A stretch of 64,000 nucleotides of DNA from Enoplolaimus lenunculus (taxonomy: Eukaryota; Nematoda; Enoplea; Enoplida; Thoracostomopsidae): the NCBI GenBank assembly GCA_030248215.1, contig JASANG010003292.1, positions 62,001 through 126,000 on the forward strand. The letters run 5' to 3'. The notes beneath the pieces were generated by a model that saw only the letters and a list, made by a program, of their open reading frames with translations, made no database searches and was not told the DNA's origin. A program made the position numbers and the translations under genes. Shown here piece by piece: positions 54,001-64,000 of the stretch. Each line of letters opens with the position of its first letter. Within the stretch, counting starts at the first letter, position 1.

Positions 54001-57000
54001 AATCTAAACCTTTCTCCTAATTCAATTTCTCTAACTCCAAATTTGTTATCTATTTTTAAATTCTAATAATTGGTTTGAAAGCAGATTATTAACGCCGTCT
54101 TTTAGGAGCCATTTTTATATTTGCTTACGTTATCTAAAACTTACAAAGGATTTCTTTTGCTTTATTTTTGACCCAATTTGGTGAATTATGCTCACGTTGC
54201 TAAAATTCGTTTGCAAGTTTCATTTAAATCAACCGATTGATAAGCACTGTTTGTGTTTAACGTTTGATTTTCAAAGCACCCTTTCTAAATTTAGTTATAT
54301 TTTGTTTTGATGAATTTAGTATATGCTTGTATAAGCTTGTAACTGCTGGATTTTCAAATGTATGCAACACCTATTACCAGGGTGGCACCGAATTCGAAAT
54401 TTGACCAATCGAATCCAAATCTATAATTTCTCTAACTTCCGATATTATTCAGGAAATCTGAGCTTTTTGGCAAACGCAATCATCTTGTATCCAACATCAG
54501 TTCTGAGGTTGGTGACCAGAAGCGAAAGATATTGATTTATTTAGTTAAAAATGAAAAAACATTTCCGAACATTGTGGGATTCCGCTTTTGTTATAACTGA
54601 ATTCAAACCGCAAATTGTTGTCGATCCGAACTTTTGTTGCACTTTGTTATTATTCGGGTTCCGATTAAAACTTCAACTAAAATAAATTTCTGATTCCGAA
54701 TTGTAATTTTTTCAGTTCGCGTGATCTTTTGATTTAAAGCTCTTTTACTAATATTTAAATCGCGTGATACGAATTTATCACAGAAGGCTGAAGACTATAT
54801 AAAGGTTGACCAAACTAGCAATTCTTCAGTTAGCTTTGTTCGCTTGCTTTGGGTTTCTAACGTTAGTGTCGCACAGCTCGATTTTTGCGTTCTATGAATT
54901 GTAGTATTTGTCATTTTTGTCAACGTGAGATTCGCAATATTACTATGCATAAACAACACTGTTGGCGTTTGCAGTACAAGAAATCTAATAACGATAAACT
55001 GTATACGTTACTATTATGGCCGCAATCTATCTCAACACTGCCTCACTTGGCTCAGGACTGTCACTCACTACCGAAGTCACTGCAAAATTTCGATTCTCGC
55101 AGCATATCTTTCACTTCACGTTTACCCCAAACGTCGGCAGAACGGAGCTAACTCACCGACAGGAAATAAGTATGAAGTAAGTTACTAGTTATCATTTCAT
55201 ATTTATTTACATCTTTGAAACTTCTTTGGCGGCTTCTTTCTTTACCCAGACTTATTTTAATTGCAGTGAAAATTTTTAGACTATTCATTTTCTTTACTAT
55301 ATCATTATACGACATCAGAAGCAACGGGTTTGCAACAGTTGAAGATGCTTTGGAATGGATATTTTATCGTCTTTCGGAACCTATTGTGTATACCAAGGGA
55401 AAAGATCAATGCAACGTTATCAAGCAAGTAGCTTCGGAGCGGGATTTCAATCTTTCAGTGATAGATTTCGGTGAACTGGGCTTTCCATCATTCCGTTTTA
55501 TGGAAAAACATTTTGTTGGTTCCTGTTCCGAATTGCATGAAACTCGTCCACATTATCAACAAGTCTTTTGCACCCGCTACAGATGCGAACTACTTTCTCA
55601 TTACATTCAAGTTATCTAATGGCTGGGACACTCTGACTAAAACAATTGATTTCAGTAATGACTATTTTTAATGTGCTTGTTAAACCTATCTACTCTAAGC
55701 GCAAGCCTATATAACCTATCTCCGCATCTTAGCAGATAACTTAGTTTCGCATCTTCACAGATAGCTTAGCAAAATAATTTTATAGAGAGTTATTCTGGAT
55801 TTCGCAGTGCTAAATTACCATTACAGATACATTTACTAGTTAAGGCTTAAGCTAGAAACAAAAAAACGGGATAGGTTTAGCAAGTTGCTACCTACATAGG
55901 GCATAGGTATCAGATGCACATTTTCAACTGAACTGAAAGTTAATTAATATTAATGTAGGTAGCAACTTGCTCAAATTATATATTTTTTTATGATTATGTG
56001 ATATCATATATAAAGGATATCAATAAAAAAATGAAAAAATGATTGAATCAGCATACGTCTATTTAGAATCTGATGTACGAATTGACTAAAAAAGTAACAA
56101 TTAACTGTACTGGAGATGCAAAAATAGAAAAAATATCGTTAAAACTTCAGCGAACACTAGCGATTAGCGAAAATTACGTAGAAGGATCCATAACCGGTGA
56201 AAAAACCGTAGACCTGTACCTTTTTACAAAAATGTTCTTTTTGCAATCAGATTTTATTGAAAATCAAATAATCGAGACAATTCGAAAAAGGTATTCATGC
56301 TCATTCCAAATATGAACGTTTCAGAACCAATTTTGTATTACGAACCAAACCATATAAAATTTTTGGATTGTAATATATTGTTTTCAAAGAAGCTTCGCTT
56401 GGAACTATTAGATTCTCTGGGATCTCCAGTACAGTACGGAAATGGAACTATTTCTTTAGAATTAAAGTTTCAAAGAAAAAAATAGCTTTAGAATAATCTT
56501 GTCAGGTACATAGTTACCGTTAGCAAAATAAGTTAAATAAAATCTTTGGCTGTAAAACATTGTAAATTGGTCTATGTTACTTGTATAGCACACCAATTGA
56601 AATTTATCTGAACATGTGCTCATTAGCCAAAGAACCTTATCATTAAAGGTTCGAAAATTTTGAGGAAAAATTTCTTGAAAAGTTCCAAATGGGATGGGGG
56701 TGTGCACCAAAGAACCTAAAAGGTTTAAAAAAATTTTGCGGATAGATATATTGTTTCGAACAGTGCCTAGTGCTTAATTATAGCATGGTGACAGAAAAAA
56801 TTGTTGAATAGCGCCTGGTGCGCAATTATTACTTGCGGACGGAAAATTTTTTTGAATAACGCCTACGGCACAATTAGATAAGGCATGCGCACGGGAAATC
56901 TTTGAATAGCGCGTACTGCGCAATTAGTGCATGCGGACGGAAACAAATGTGAATAGCACGTTGTGCACCATAATGGTCACTCGTAGGTTATTAAGCTAGC

Positions 57001-60000
57001 GAAAGCTTTAGGTGGAAAACGGATGGAGAGGAAGGGAGGATTTTAGCATGGTGCACCCGTACAACAAATGACGAGAAGGCGTGTTTTGTTGATTCAACAA
57101 TTTTTTCGTTTCGAGTAAGTTTGTTGAATTAAGAAAAGTAAAATACTGAACTAATATTTTTCGATTTCAGGTCGATGTCTATTTTTTGTTACGTGAATTG
57201 AAATAACTTTCAAGTTTAATTTTTTTTCACATTTTGGTTCCCAGTAGATATATATCATTTTTTAAAATTTTTGGTGTTTTGAAAGCAGGAATTTTCAAAT
57301 TATATTGAATATAAACACATGAAGTTTGAGTCTGTTTATTTTATTTTCATAATTTGGAAAATAAATTTGTCACAGACGCAAAAGAATAAGTCCCTTCATC
57401 AACTACTATAATTGTTTCAGCTGACAAGTGGGTGATTAGCTACAATACGCCAGTATAAAGGTTTAGAGAATTGTTTACTTGTGAGTTTACGTTTTTTAGA
57501 TTTATATCACTTGTAGAATCTTTAGGATGACTAGTATTTCAGTCTGAAACTATTGCCGTGGGTCCCGCGCGTTTTTCACTATTAGTCACCCTGAAGACCC
57601 TCCCCTGGGACAGCCACCTACGTGGGGTCCGATGGGGGGTTATAACTACTAATAAGCACTCCCCCGATTATCTACTCCCCAGTACTTATTATTGAGTGAT
57701 TTAAAAACACTTGCTAGGGTAACAGTCCCGTAAAAACATTGAGATGGTGTTCCACGGCATTAATTACCCCTGTGGCTCTTTGTTTTGTCAAACATTGGGC
57801 CAAACTCAACACTTTTGGATCATTCAACAAGCTACTTCAAAGTTTTAAGGACATACTCATATGCAACCAGCGTTTTTGCTTTCAAACGCAGAAAACCGCG
57901 TTTAAATCCGTTATATAGTTCTAAAATTGCAATATTTTTAACATACCACCCATTTTGCAGTGCATGAAATTTTTGACGAGTTATAGCTTTTTATCACCTG
58001 GAGATATAGAATATATTTTCTATTCATTAGATAAAACAGAATCTTCTCTTTTGAATGATATATTAATTAAAAGTGGTTCATGAGTTATGATACGTTGAAT
58101 GACCTCCCCCAAAACCACTTTTCAGTGCGAAAATTTTTTGCACTTAGTGCGAAAAGTGCAAAAAAAGTGCGAAACTTGGCCATTTTTGCAGGACTATATA
58201 TTTTGATCCAAATAAGCTAAATCAAAGTGTAAATAGCCGTTGAGAAGCACTGAATCTTCTCTTTCCAACAAAATCAAAATTGTTAAAATCAAACTGCGTG
58301 TTAAAAATTATAATGCTTCGAGTAGGGGGCCCCTAAGCCAAAAATTTGAGCAAAAATTTGCACTGAGTGCAAACTTTTGCAAAGCCTGGTTCCTTTTGCT
58401 AGTAATTTGCTAAATATTAGCTTTAGAAACGTAATTTTTGGCTCAGAGACGTATTAGGCCATGCCAAAACCATTCCGCGCATGCATTTTGCCCTAAAACC
58501 AATAAAAAAAATTTTAAGAGGTGCATGCCACTATTGGCATGCACTTTCTCAGGTAGGCTCAGAGTGAAAAATATATATTTTATGAACAGCTGAAAATACA
58601 TTTTTATTCTGAAATCGTCCATATGAGATAACAAAAAGTGGAAGTGTATATTCAAGTCTTAAAAAATTAAAAATTTAATTGAATTTTTAGCGGATGTGGT
58701 TACGAGGAACCAAATCCGCATTATGTTCCGATACATTAAGACTAGAGCGGGTCATAAAGATTTGGACCAATATTTTTAGTAATGTAACTACCAAAATATA
58801 TCCCTAACTTTAAGCTTGCTCATCGTAAAAACACGTCTACAACAAAACTTAAGAAAATTAGTCTAAAATTTAAGCCTACTCTACTGCGGTCTGATGAGAA
58901 AGCGGGCATTAGCGGATTCAGAGGGAAACGGGCAGGCATGCGCCTCACCCCTTCAGGAAATTTTCTGTAACAAAATTATAAGGTCCTATTTTACAATTTT
59001 TCCGCCACAGACAATTTTTTGGTGTGAAATTGCGTTTCGTATCAGAAATTTCTAGATCCGGCGCTGACAGCGGGACACCACTAAATGTAACATGGGCTGA
59101 TGATTGTACGATTAAGTGTAAGTATATTTCAATGCGGTTCTTTCTTCTTGGAACGTAAAACGACTCCTGTATTTATAGTTTGAGGAAAGGGTGACATTCG
59201 ACAGAATCTGTTGCATTGATTTAAATCAGCCGGAGACAAACCAATTGAACTCTTTCAAGTGGCCAACGCAAGTATTTATAAATCAGTAGCAATATTTTAT
59301 TCAAAATACCCAGAACTATTGAGGCAGTTGCATAATAAACATCGATTTTAGAATTGTATGTTTTACACTCATAACAATCACCTGGTGGGTCAAGGTGCTT
59401 CCTTTACAGCATCAGTTAAAACAAGTATTTAAGAAACGAACATTGATGTTCGAAAACCGAAAATACACGAAATCGAGTTTCGATGTTCGAAACAGAAAAT
59501 TTAATTACGGATATTCGGATCGGATAAATCCGGATAAATATCATCATTAATTACAACGCTTATCACCATCTGGTAAGAGATGCTACGCACGTTTGAGAAT
59601 ACGGTTATATACTATTCACGGTTTTGCACAGATATAAATGCAGTACTGAGCTTTCGTGCAGTTAACTAGAATTTGCCCAAATAACAATTAACCAACAAAA
59701 ACCTGCACTTGTACTCACTTTATCATACATTTCAAGTTTGTCGTAAATTTCGACCAAATTAAAAATTGCCGACATTAAATACGGCGCAGCAGCAACCACA
59801 CGCTCCAGTACGCTCATCGCTTTACAAACATTATCTGGATTTTTCGCCAAAACAGACGCGAATAACGCACAAGATCTGAAAACGATAAACAATATAATCA
59901 AAAACAAAAAAGTAGGTACAAAATAATGAAATAATACAATTATTTTAAAAAGAAACTAAAATTCATTTCTCATAGAATATATTGTTTAACACATTATGTT

Positions 60001-63000
60001 TTCCCTAAAAACACTGTGGTTTATATGTCAACTTTTTGCAGAAATTCAATACTTTGCTTTCTTACCACAAATAAAATGCCTGATAAAATGAATATTTACT
60101 TACTTAAACTACAGAATAGGATTCAGTAAAATGAGCCATTACCATAATAACCTTCAAGAACGTCCCCTAACTTTTACCTCGGTGACTTGTTAAATTGTTT
60201 AACACAGCATACCGACACTGCCTCTGCTTGTCTGCGTTGGCTCCGTGCTAAAATAAAATTATTCACTATATTAAAACATACCAAAACAACATAATTTGCT
60301 CTAAATTGCGCAATACACTCAATGACTAACTTAGCAAAGGCAGGATTGACAGACCATTGTACCATACTCCCAAACGTAGAAATTTCACCTATCATCAGTT
60401 GGCAATAAGATCGTATCAGACTCGAGCACTAAAGCGCCTGCGAGATATAAAAACCAAAGAACTCGAGGCAAAAAAAACCAAAAAGATTAAAACAAAATTA
60501 AATTTTTCTAAATACTGCAACACAAACTGGCAAGTCACTCCGGACTGGCTGCTAGCCGACTTATGACCTACCAGTCAGTCAAAATCCCTGAAACAACGTC
60601 ATCATTACACATGCAAGATTATGCCCACCTAAAAACGCATCCACCAATCCTTTATAAATTTCAAAGCGATCAGGTGCAAGCGCCAGAGCTTCTCGAAAAT
60701 GAACAGTCGCTTCGACAAGTTTGTCGGATTTGAGTAAAATTTGTCCTTTTAGCAGCAGAGCGTCTTCTTTGGATTTTGATTCTAAATTTCAAAATAAACA
60801 ATCTGAAACTAATTTTTTACCTAATATTACGCGATGCGATACTACCCAAAAACAAAGTGAACACAAAATTTCAGTTAGACGGAACTAACTTTATACCAAA
60901 AACAAATCAGAAAGGAACTAGCTCTAAATTGAAATACAAATCTCTATATTCGTTACCCGAATGCTCCATTTGTTACTTTAGTACCTTAGAATTCCTCAAA
61001 TTATTAAGACAATGGCGTAGCCAGGAGGGTGGATGTAGCGATCAAACCCCTCCTTGGGACTTCTGGAAAAAAGTTTTTTAAAACTTTTCCAATTTATGGC
61101 GCAAGATACCGCCTTCGGAACTTTTATGTACTATATCCCTTTCCAAAATCTTGGCTACACCAGTAACTCGGTGTGACAGGATACCAAAAAATACCGGAGC
61201 CGGATAATTAATTGAAATCTAATGATAGATAGATGATATTCAAATATAACAACGTAGCTAATAATCGTTCCTTCCGTGACCGAAGGTGCTCAAAGTGTTT
61301 ACGCGACAAAGCTTACGTAACATCTCACGTCGATGTATTAACACTTTAACAACGACCTTATTCCATTATTCTATATTTATGTAGCATTGTGTTTTTGCTC
61401 AGGCTGAGGCTTAGTTATAGATTTATTTTCGCGCTGAAGTTTCGGCTTAGTTAAGAATATGCTGAGATATGTACTGTTACGCCCGTAAACAACACTTGTC
61501 ATTGTGAACGTACATGGGCACATGCAAACGTTTACACTAACAGTGCGAAAGAAAAAATATATAAAAGTAAGCCAATCAGTTCCATGGTAGTGATGCATCA
61601 AAATACAAAATATGGTTTCAATTTTTCAAACTTTAAAAAAAATCCGGCAATTTAAAATACCAGAACCGGATATTGACTTTTTGCCGGAGTCGGATATCCG
61701 GTCGCGCCCTGACCAGTAACTATGATTAAGAATATATACTACTCGCTTACCGATACCGCATGCCTTATGTGAAAAATACAACGCTTTCGAGAACCGTTCT
61801 GTCGCCAAACATAAATACCCCATCGCAATCCACGGTTGAGGCCCAGGCGCTAGGGTTGTCTCAAGGGTCACTGCTTGACTATCAGATGTGGTAGCACTAC
61901 TAGAACCAACAGTTCCCGACACGTCGTACTGAGACATCAAACGTGTTGAAACGCTTTCCAGTTCTTTTATCCGCCTCTCTTCACACAAGATGGCTGCTAA
62001 TACGTCCATCCCGTCAAGACATAGCGGATCTAGCGAATGTACTCGCCGAAGAACGTTCAACGCTTGACTATATTCACCTAAATCAAAAACATAAACATTC
62101 ACTGTCAATCAACATTCCATATTAGACTCACAAACATCTTAAAATCTGAAGCCTAGTTATTACAAACTGACGAACTCCTATAATTGCTGCTTACTCTTGA
62201 ATCTAAAAAATGTGCTCAAATACGAGCTACGTATATCACTATTGTTACAAAGCGTTACTTTTTTAATAATTTCAAAGCATTTAGCCTCCGTTTATTAAAA
62301 ATGCTACATGTCGAAAGCCCTGTTTCAGAAACCACTTTAAGTTCTGCACGCCAGAAACAAAACCAGCTTAACCACACTACCATCATGTACTGCTGGCGTT
62401 CCCTTCTTCGTAGTTCTTGCGGGGGGGGTCACCAGGTTGAACCTGGGAAAAATATAGGGACATTATAAGAATGGGGGGCGATTGCGTAAGGTTCCACCTG
62501 GAAGCATTTTCATAGTTATATATTCTCGTGTTTACTTTAACTAAGAACATTTACTCCTGGGATCACGCAACGAGATTTTTGGGTGACAGATAATACCAGA
62601 AGTGGTGTATTTGAAGTATATTCTTAATTTTCAGCTCATAAAATTTCTTCAGGTGTACATTACAAAGCGGTTGTTATGATACGCCCTACTCTGAAAAAAG
62701 TGGCTGCATCACCCTGGGGAACAAACCAAAAGTAGAGGTTACTAAGCTGTACGGACCGCGCACCCCCTATTTTGGTAGGCTCAGTCCACGTACAAACAGC
62801 ACTTCAGCATACGTGTTAAAACTAACTGTATATTAGTGTTGAATTGATAAAACAGTTTCGATATCACGATATCGTTATTTTCCGGTATCAGTATTTCGTT
62901 ATTTTACAGTATCAGATAAACACTATAGTACACACCTGCATAATAGTACGTCTTGCCAAGTGCACACAACAAGTGTACGTTGTTTGAGATTGGCGATGTT

Positions 63001-63940
63001 GAATCGAGTTCTTTGAAATTCGCAATTGCCTTTTGATATTTCTAAAACACATTCAAATTGTATCAACTGAACAACTTGACGGCCAACACCCGTGCCCGAA
63101 TACTTCGACAACTGCAATTTGTCGTGAACACAATTTTCCAGGGATATCCAGGGACAAAAATAAGCTCTACATCGAATGAGTAGTGATTTAGAAGTACAGT
63201 TTTTCGGTATAAAATGTTGGTTACTTTAGGTAACTACCACTGAAAAACATTGGTTCAGCATGAAAAATCTGTCTGCAGTTACATATCTTTACCTAACCTA
63301 CCCGCCTGCAACAGGTCAAGTTTAAACAGTCGATTTTTAACACGGTAATGTTATAATTTAAATGTTCACCTTTTTCGCACAACAATAGTGTGCTTCTAAC
63401 CAAGTTGAAAACCATTCCATCGACGGCAATTTGTCAATTGCAACATCTTTAACAAACAACTTTTTCGCGTCATCCAATTCTAATCCTAAATAAAATCAGC
63501 AGTTATTAGAATGGCACATAAAAGCACACGGTACAACTCCATTGAAATCTTGTAATTTCCAATAATTTCATTGTAATTCAACGCGACTAATCACCACTTT
63601 CATGAATTCAATTTTGTATAAAAAATACTCTCTCATCTCAATTTCAATTTAAAGTTAAATTCAATTCCGAATAAAAATGTTCTTCTTTTAACACTCGCTT
63701 CCTGATCAAATGTAAACAGATTTAAGAATCATCCTTAAACTTTGCGACATACCATGTCCCAAAACTTGTATCAATTCATGGAATGCGTACGGACATTGTG
63801 CAAGAACGTCCTGATATGCGGTGGCGGCTGATTTTGAATTTCCAAGCTGATGATAAAGCGATGCAAGAGCAGAAGACATCCGTGCGGTTCGTGATTTAGC
63901 AGGAATACTCTCAAGTACACCAATCGCTTCTTTGTGTTTC
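43065..63940 (-). CDS. ANAPC7: Anaphase-promoting complex subunit 7 (APC7), 5' end outside window
   Basis: Ten coding exons read from high to low coordinates: 63940-63753, 63485-63370, 63041-62936, 62077-61751, 60781-60629, 60247-60178, 59875-59719, 46567-46462, 45882-45662 and 45095-43065. All have GT/AG borders and phases that fit, giving 1,157 residues plus stop. The TPR blocks follow human APC7 in order: KHKEAIGVLESIPAKSRT, YQDVLAQCP, LPSMEWFSTWLEAH, LDPLCLDGMDVLAAIL, GPQPWIAMGYLCLATERFSK, ALLLKGQILL, VHFREALALAPDRFEIYKG, KLHKMLGDFL and YRYALALDPNNS. APC7 forms a homodimer in the TPR lobe of the APC/C, the nuclear and mitotic ubiquitin ligase. The first visible exon starts in phase 2, so upstream exons lie beyond 64000. 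Odd points are a Ser/Thr loop inside the TPR array, a 13-kb intron and a huge tail. Confidence 0.92.
46768..46935. repeat. Dispersed GGATATCC repeat, copy 2
   Basis: Same landmarks and orientation as 38541-38760; the two copies are clearly diverged. Confidence 0.6.
47890..50485 (+). pseudogene. Tyrosine-recombinase-like + KMT5A-like SET gene (Crypton-type), decayed
   Basis: Plus-strand open segments at 47890-48183, 48295-48534, 48440-48751, 48637-49374, 49334-49732 and 49895-50485 follow one another closely in two reading frames. One segment has FAHGTRAQVATIMTLYEYM, which fits the first arginine box of tyrosine recombinases. A later one has FEVRQALATLNTM, then YMNHSGKTHAKIYARPTEE, which fits the second arginine, histidine and tyrosine boxes. 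The last segment is a SET domain. From memory, many KMT5A-like predicted proteins in fish and invertebrates have this recombinase-like plus SET order; I cannot check that here. The frame changes occur over a few bases without obvious splice sites, so the copy is probably non-functional as a whole. It lies antisense within an APC7 intron. A domesticated, spliced gene is the alternative. Confidence 0.6.
49895..50485 (+). CDS. KMT5A/PR-SET7-like SET domain, intact 197-codon segment
   Basis: The open frame starts after a stop at 49892 and ends in TAA; no ATG is needed if it is the last exon or segment of a longer gene. WLEVKPFRGRSNGLV matches the SET N-terminal strand, and IRQGYIVCDYQGH the G-E-x-x-C-D-Y-x-G strand. 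GRYANCCKNNHATAKL takes the place of the R-x-x-N-H-S cofactor motif, and VILASRPLEPGTEVCWDYSTKYF the final I-A-x-R-x-I and D-Y-G strand. QCICGRHDY after it resembles a post-SET Cys motif. The usual NH is NC and DYG is DYS, so methyltransferase activity is doubtful. A KMT5A-type enzyme would methylate histone H4 Lys20. Confidence 0.72.
   Translation, partial: YSYLRHQNYQWLEVKPFRGRSNGLVTNKHIRQGYIVCDYQGHNHRLPMEKFNKNYYRLVQRDSESTRMYLVYALELYDNYLKTNAMIDLKDDEKVWGRYANCCKNNHATAKLRVVSVDVKVVKRLKHIVRIDKKRTPTLHVSVILASRPLEPGTEVCWDYSTKYFENNNVDWRNQCICGRHDYEKQLVQYLNKMNE
50425..51080 (+). repeat. Three tandem diverged copies of the SET-gene 3' tail
   Basis: Copy 1 (50425-50560) includes ATGCGGCCGAC, GAAAAACAATTGGTACA, the stop codon and GGTCAATGCAAAGAACAGGG. 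Copy 2 (50757-50890) repeats ATGCGGCCGAC, GAAAAACAATCGGTACA and GGCCAATGCAAAGAAGAGGG. A third, weaker copy spans about 51000-51080 (GAGAAAAACAACTG, TTTTCAAATAAAATAACG, GTTGTTCTTGACAATAA). Only the first follows an open SET frame. Confidence 0.75.
51194..51674. repeat. Left inverted repeat of the 6.46-kb element
   Basis: It matches the right repeat in inverted orientation throughout. Shared landmarks include GGGACCCCACGTAGGTGG, ACGCGCGGGACCC and TCACCCACTTGTCAGCTG. Confidence 0.92.
51675..51897. mobile_element. Short palindromic derivative abutting the left inverted repeat
   Basis: A direct copy of the 51157-51330 region starts immediately after the left repeat. From 51712 it reads AGTAGTTATAACCCCC, and it closes with an inverted copy GGGGGTTATAACTACT at 51897. 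It is thus a 186-bp mini-element with the same ends as the large one. It is preceded by AATAAG, the exact hexamer that follows the large element at 57651. Confidence 0.7.
52560..53690. repeat. TTAGGC-rich minisatellite
   Basis: Units of about 28-35 bases read AAGCCTAAGCCTTAAAGC then ATTAGGGTC with small changes, more than twenty times. The core CCTAAGCCTAAGCCTTA is a run of TTAGGC hexamers on the other strand. A longer block with GGTGCTACACATATTTAAGC appears at about 53450 and 53715, with a third partial copy near 53890, so a higher-order unit of about 255 bases has also been duplicated. Confidence 0.85.
54885..55619 (+). other. Short unassigned open frames inside the 6.46-kb element
   Basis: One short frame (54885-55151) has a CSICHFCQREIRN...HKQHC pattern that could be a small zinc finger. 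The next (55215-55619) has a phrase VIDFGELGFPSFRF. I do not recognise either with confidence. A TATA-like stretch (CTATATAAAGG) lies about 90 bases upstream, at 54796. They are treated as parts of the fossil element. Confidence 0.35.
56073..56485 (+). other. Short unassigned open frames near the right end of the element
   Basis: Two overlapping short frames lie here. The second (56297-56485) has a phrase LYYEPNHIKFLDC and a strand-like C-terminus. I cannot assign a family. They are treated as parts of the fossil element. Confidence 0.3.
57168..57650. repeat. Right inverted repeat of the 6.46-kb element
   Basis: Inverted partner of 51194-51674. It begins CAGGTCGATGTCTATTTT and ends GGGGGTTATAACTACT. 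Confidence 0.92.
58885..59550. mobile_element. Dispersed element shared with 38930-39500, copy 2
   Basis: It carries the same ordered landmarks (GGGCAGGCATGCG, ACATGGGCTGATG, TGTACGATTAAG, TTCTTGGAACG, GGGTGACATTCGA, GGATATTCGGAT) in the same orientation, with extra sequence at about 59210-59440. Confidence 0.6.
61180..61713. mobile_element. Element with ACCGGAGCCGGAT ends in an APC7 intron
   Basis: The left end CAGGATACC then AATACCGGAGCCGG is mirrored by the right end TTGCCGGAGTCGGATATCC, then GGTCGCGCCCTG. No clear target duplication is seen. The interior includes a GAGGCTTAG fragment of the TTAGGC-like family. It is non-coding. Confidence 0.5.
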
Positions 63941-64000
63941 CTGCAATCAATACTCAAATGCCTCACATCATGTAAAACAGTACACGCTGCGGACCGCAGC

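Larger units (their letters stand above)
51194..57650. mobile_element. 6.46-kb element with ~480-bp inverted repeats, candidate reduced Polinton-type fossil
   Basis: The left inverted repeat is 51194-51674 and the right one 57168-57650. They are near-identical over about 480 bases, beginning AGTAGTTATAACCCCC and ending GGGGGTTATAACTACT. The flanking hexamers AATAGG and AATAAG agree at five of six positions. Inverted repeats of hundreds of bases with AG...CT ends and 6-bp duplications are hallmarks of Polintons/Mavericks. The element is far shorter than the usual 15-20 kb and I recognise no polymerase, integrase or capsid gene, so it looks reduced and not whole. The near-identical ends imply a recent insertion. 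The interior has a TTAGGC-rich minisatellite and short unassigned open frames. Another long-TIR DNA transposon is the alternative. Confidence 0.6.
46568..59718. other. 13.2-kb APC7 intron containing the recombinase-SET gene and a TIR element
   Basis: The exons on each side (ending EMYDK and starting AIALLRKQ) join in phase 0 with GTGAGT/TTTAG borders. The intron holds a GGATATCC repeat (46768-46935), a plus-strand recombinase-SET gene (47890-50485), its repeated tail (to about 51080), a 6.46-kb long-TIR element (51194-57650), a stretch of short A/T-rich sequence (57700-58850) and a dispersed element (58885-59550). The segment 46936-47889 shows nothing identifiable. Confidence 0.85.
45096..64000. 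other. Other APC7 introns: content
   Basis: The intron at 60782-61750 contains an element of about 530 bases (61180-61713). The intron at 62078-62935 contains a CCAGGTTGAACCTGG palindrome (62431) shared with 33475 in the ULK gene. The introns at 45096-45661, 45883-46461, 59876-60177, 60248-60628, 63042-63369 and 63486-63752 show nothing I can identify. The last 60 bases (63941-64000) are intron upstream of the first visible exon. Confidence 0.6.

Noticed and set aside
63986-64000. Perfect GCTGCGG-CCGCAGC palindrome at the window edge
   Set aside because: It is a single 15-base copy inside an intron at the window boundary; context is missing.

Overview
The window is AT-rich animal DNA with spliced, multi-exon genes, many MITE-like palindromic elements, tRNA-derived SINEs and Gln-, Ser- and Thr-rich coding repeats. 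It suggests an invertebrate metazoan; I cannot name the phylum from sequence alone.

Layout. (1) 1-4122, + strand: the 3' half of a gene whose protein carries repeated DPR motifs and resembles the C-terminal part of the ZC3H4/ZC3H6/Su(sable) CCCH zinc-finger family; the fingers would lie upstream of the window. (2) 4123-8576: repeat-rich spacer. (3) 8577-36677, + strand: a complete ULK1/2 (Atg1) autophagy-initiating kinase gene. I modelled 24 coding exons by translating across canonical GT/AG junctions. The model gives about 1,520 residues: N-terminal kinase, a very long Ser/Gln-rich spacer with a CAA tract and a candidate LIR, and the C-terminal Atg13-binding helical domain. One base appears to be missing in exon 10. 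(4) 36678-43064: a spacer between two convergent genes, filled with elements. (5) 43065-63940, - strand: APC7 (ANAPC7), a TPR subunit of the anaphase-promoting complex. Ten exons are visible and the 5' end lies outside the window. Its last exon encodes a 676-residue Thr/Ser-rich tail that replaces the short acidic tail of human APC7.

The 13-kb APC7 intron (46568-59718) is the most unusual part. It holds, on the opposite strand, a decayed gene that joins a tyrosine-recombinase-like (Crypton-type) domain to a KMT5A/PR-SET7-like SET domain (47890-50485). The 3' tail of this gene is repeated twice more downstream. Next to it is a 6.46-kb element (51194-57650) bounded by near-identical inverted repeats of about 480 bp, with AG...CT ends and near-matching 6-bp flanks. 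These are Polinton-type hallmarks, in what looks like a reduced fossil. Inside that element is a minisatellite rich in the hexamer TTAGGC.

The three host genes (RNA surveillance or transcription restriction, autophagy initiation, mitotic ubiquitin ligase) have no evident functional link. They are neighbours in a repeat-dense region.
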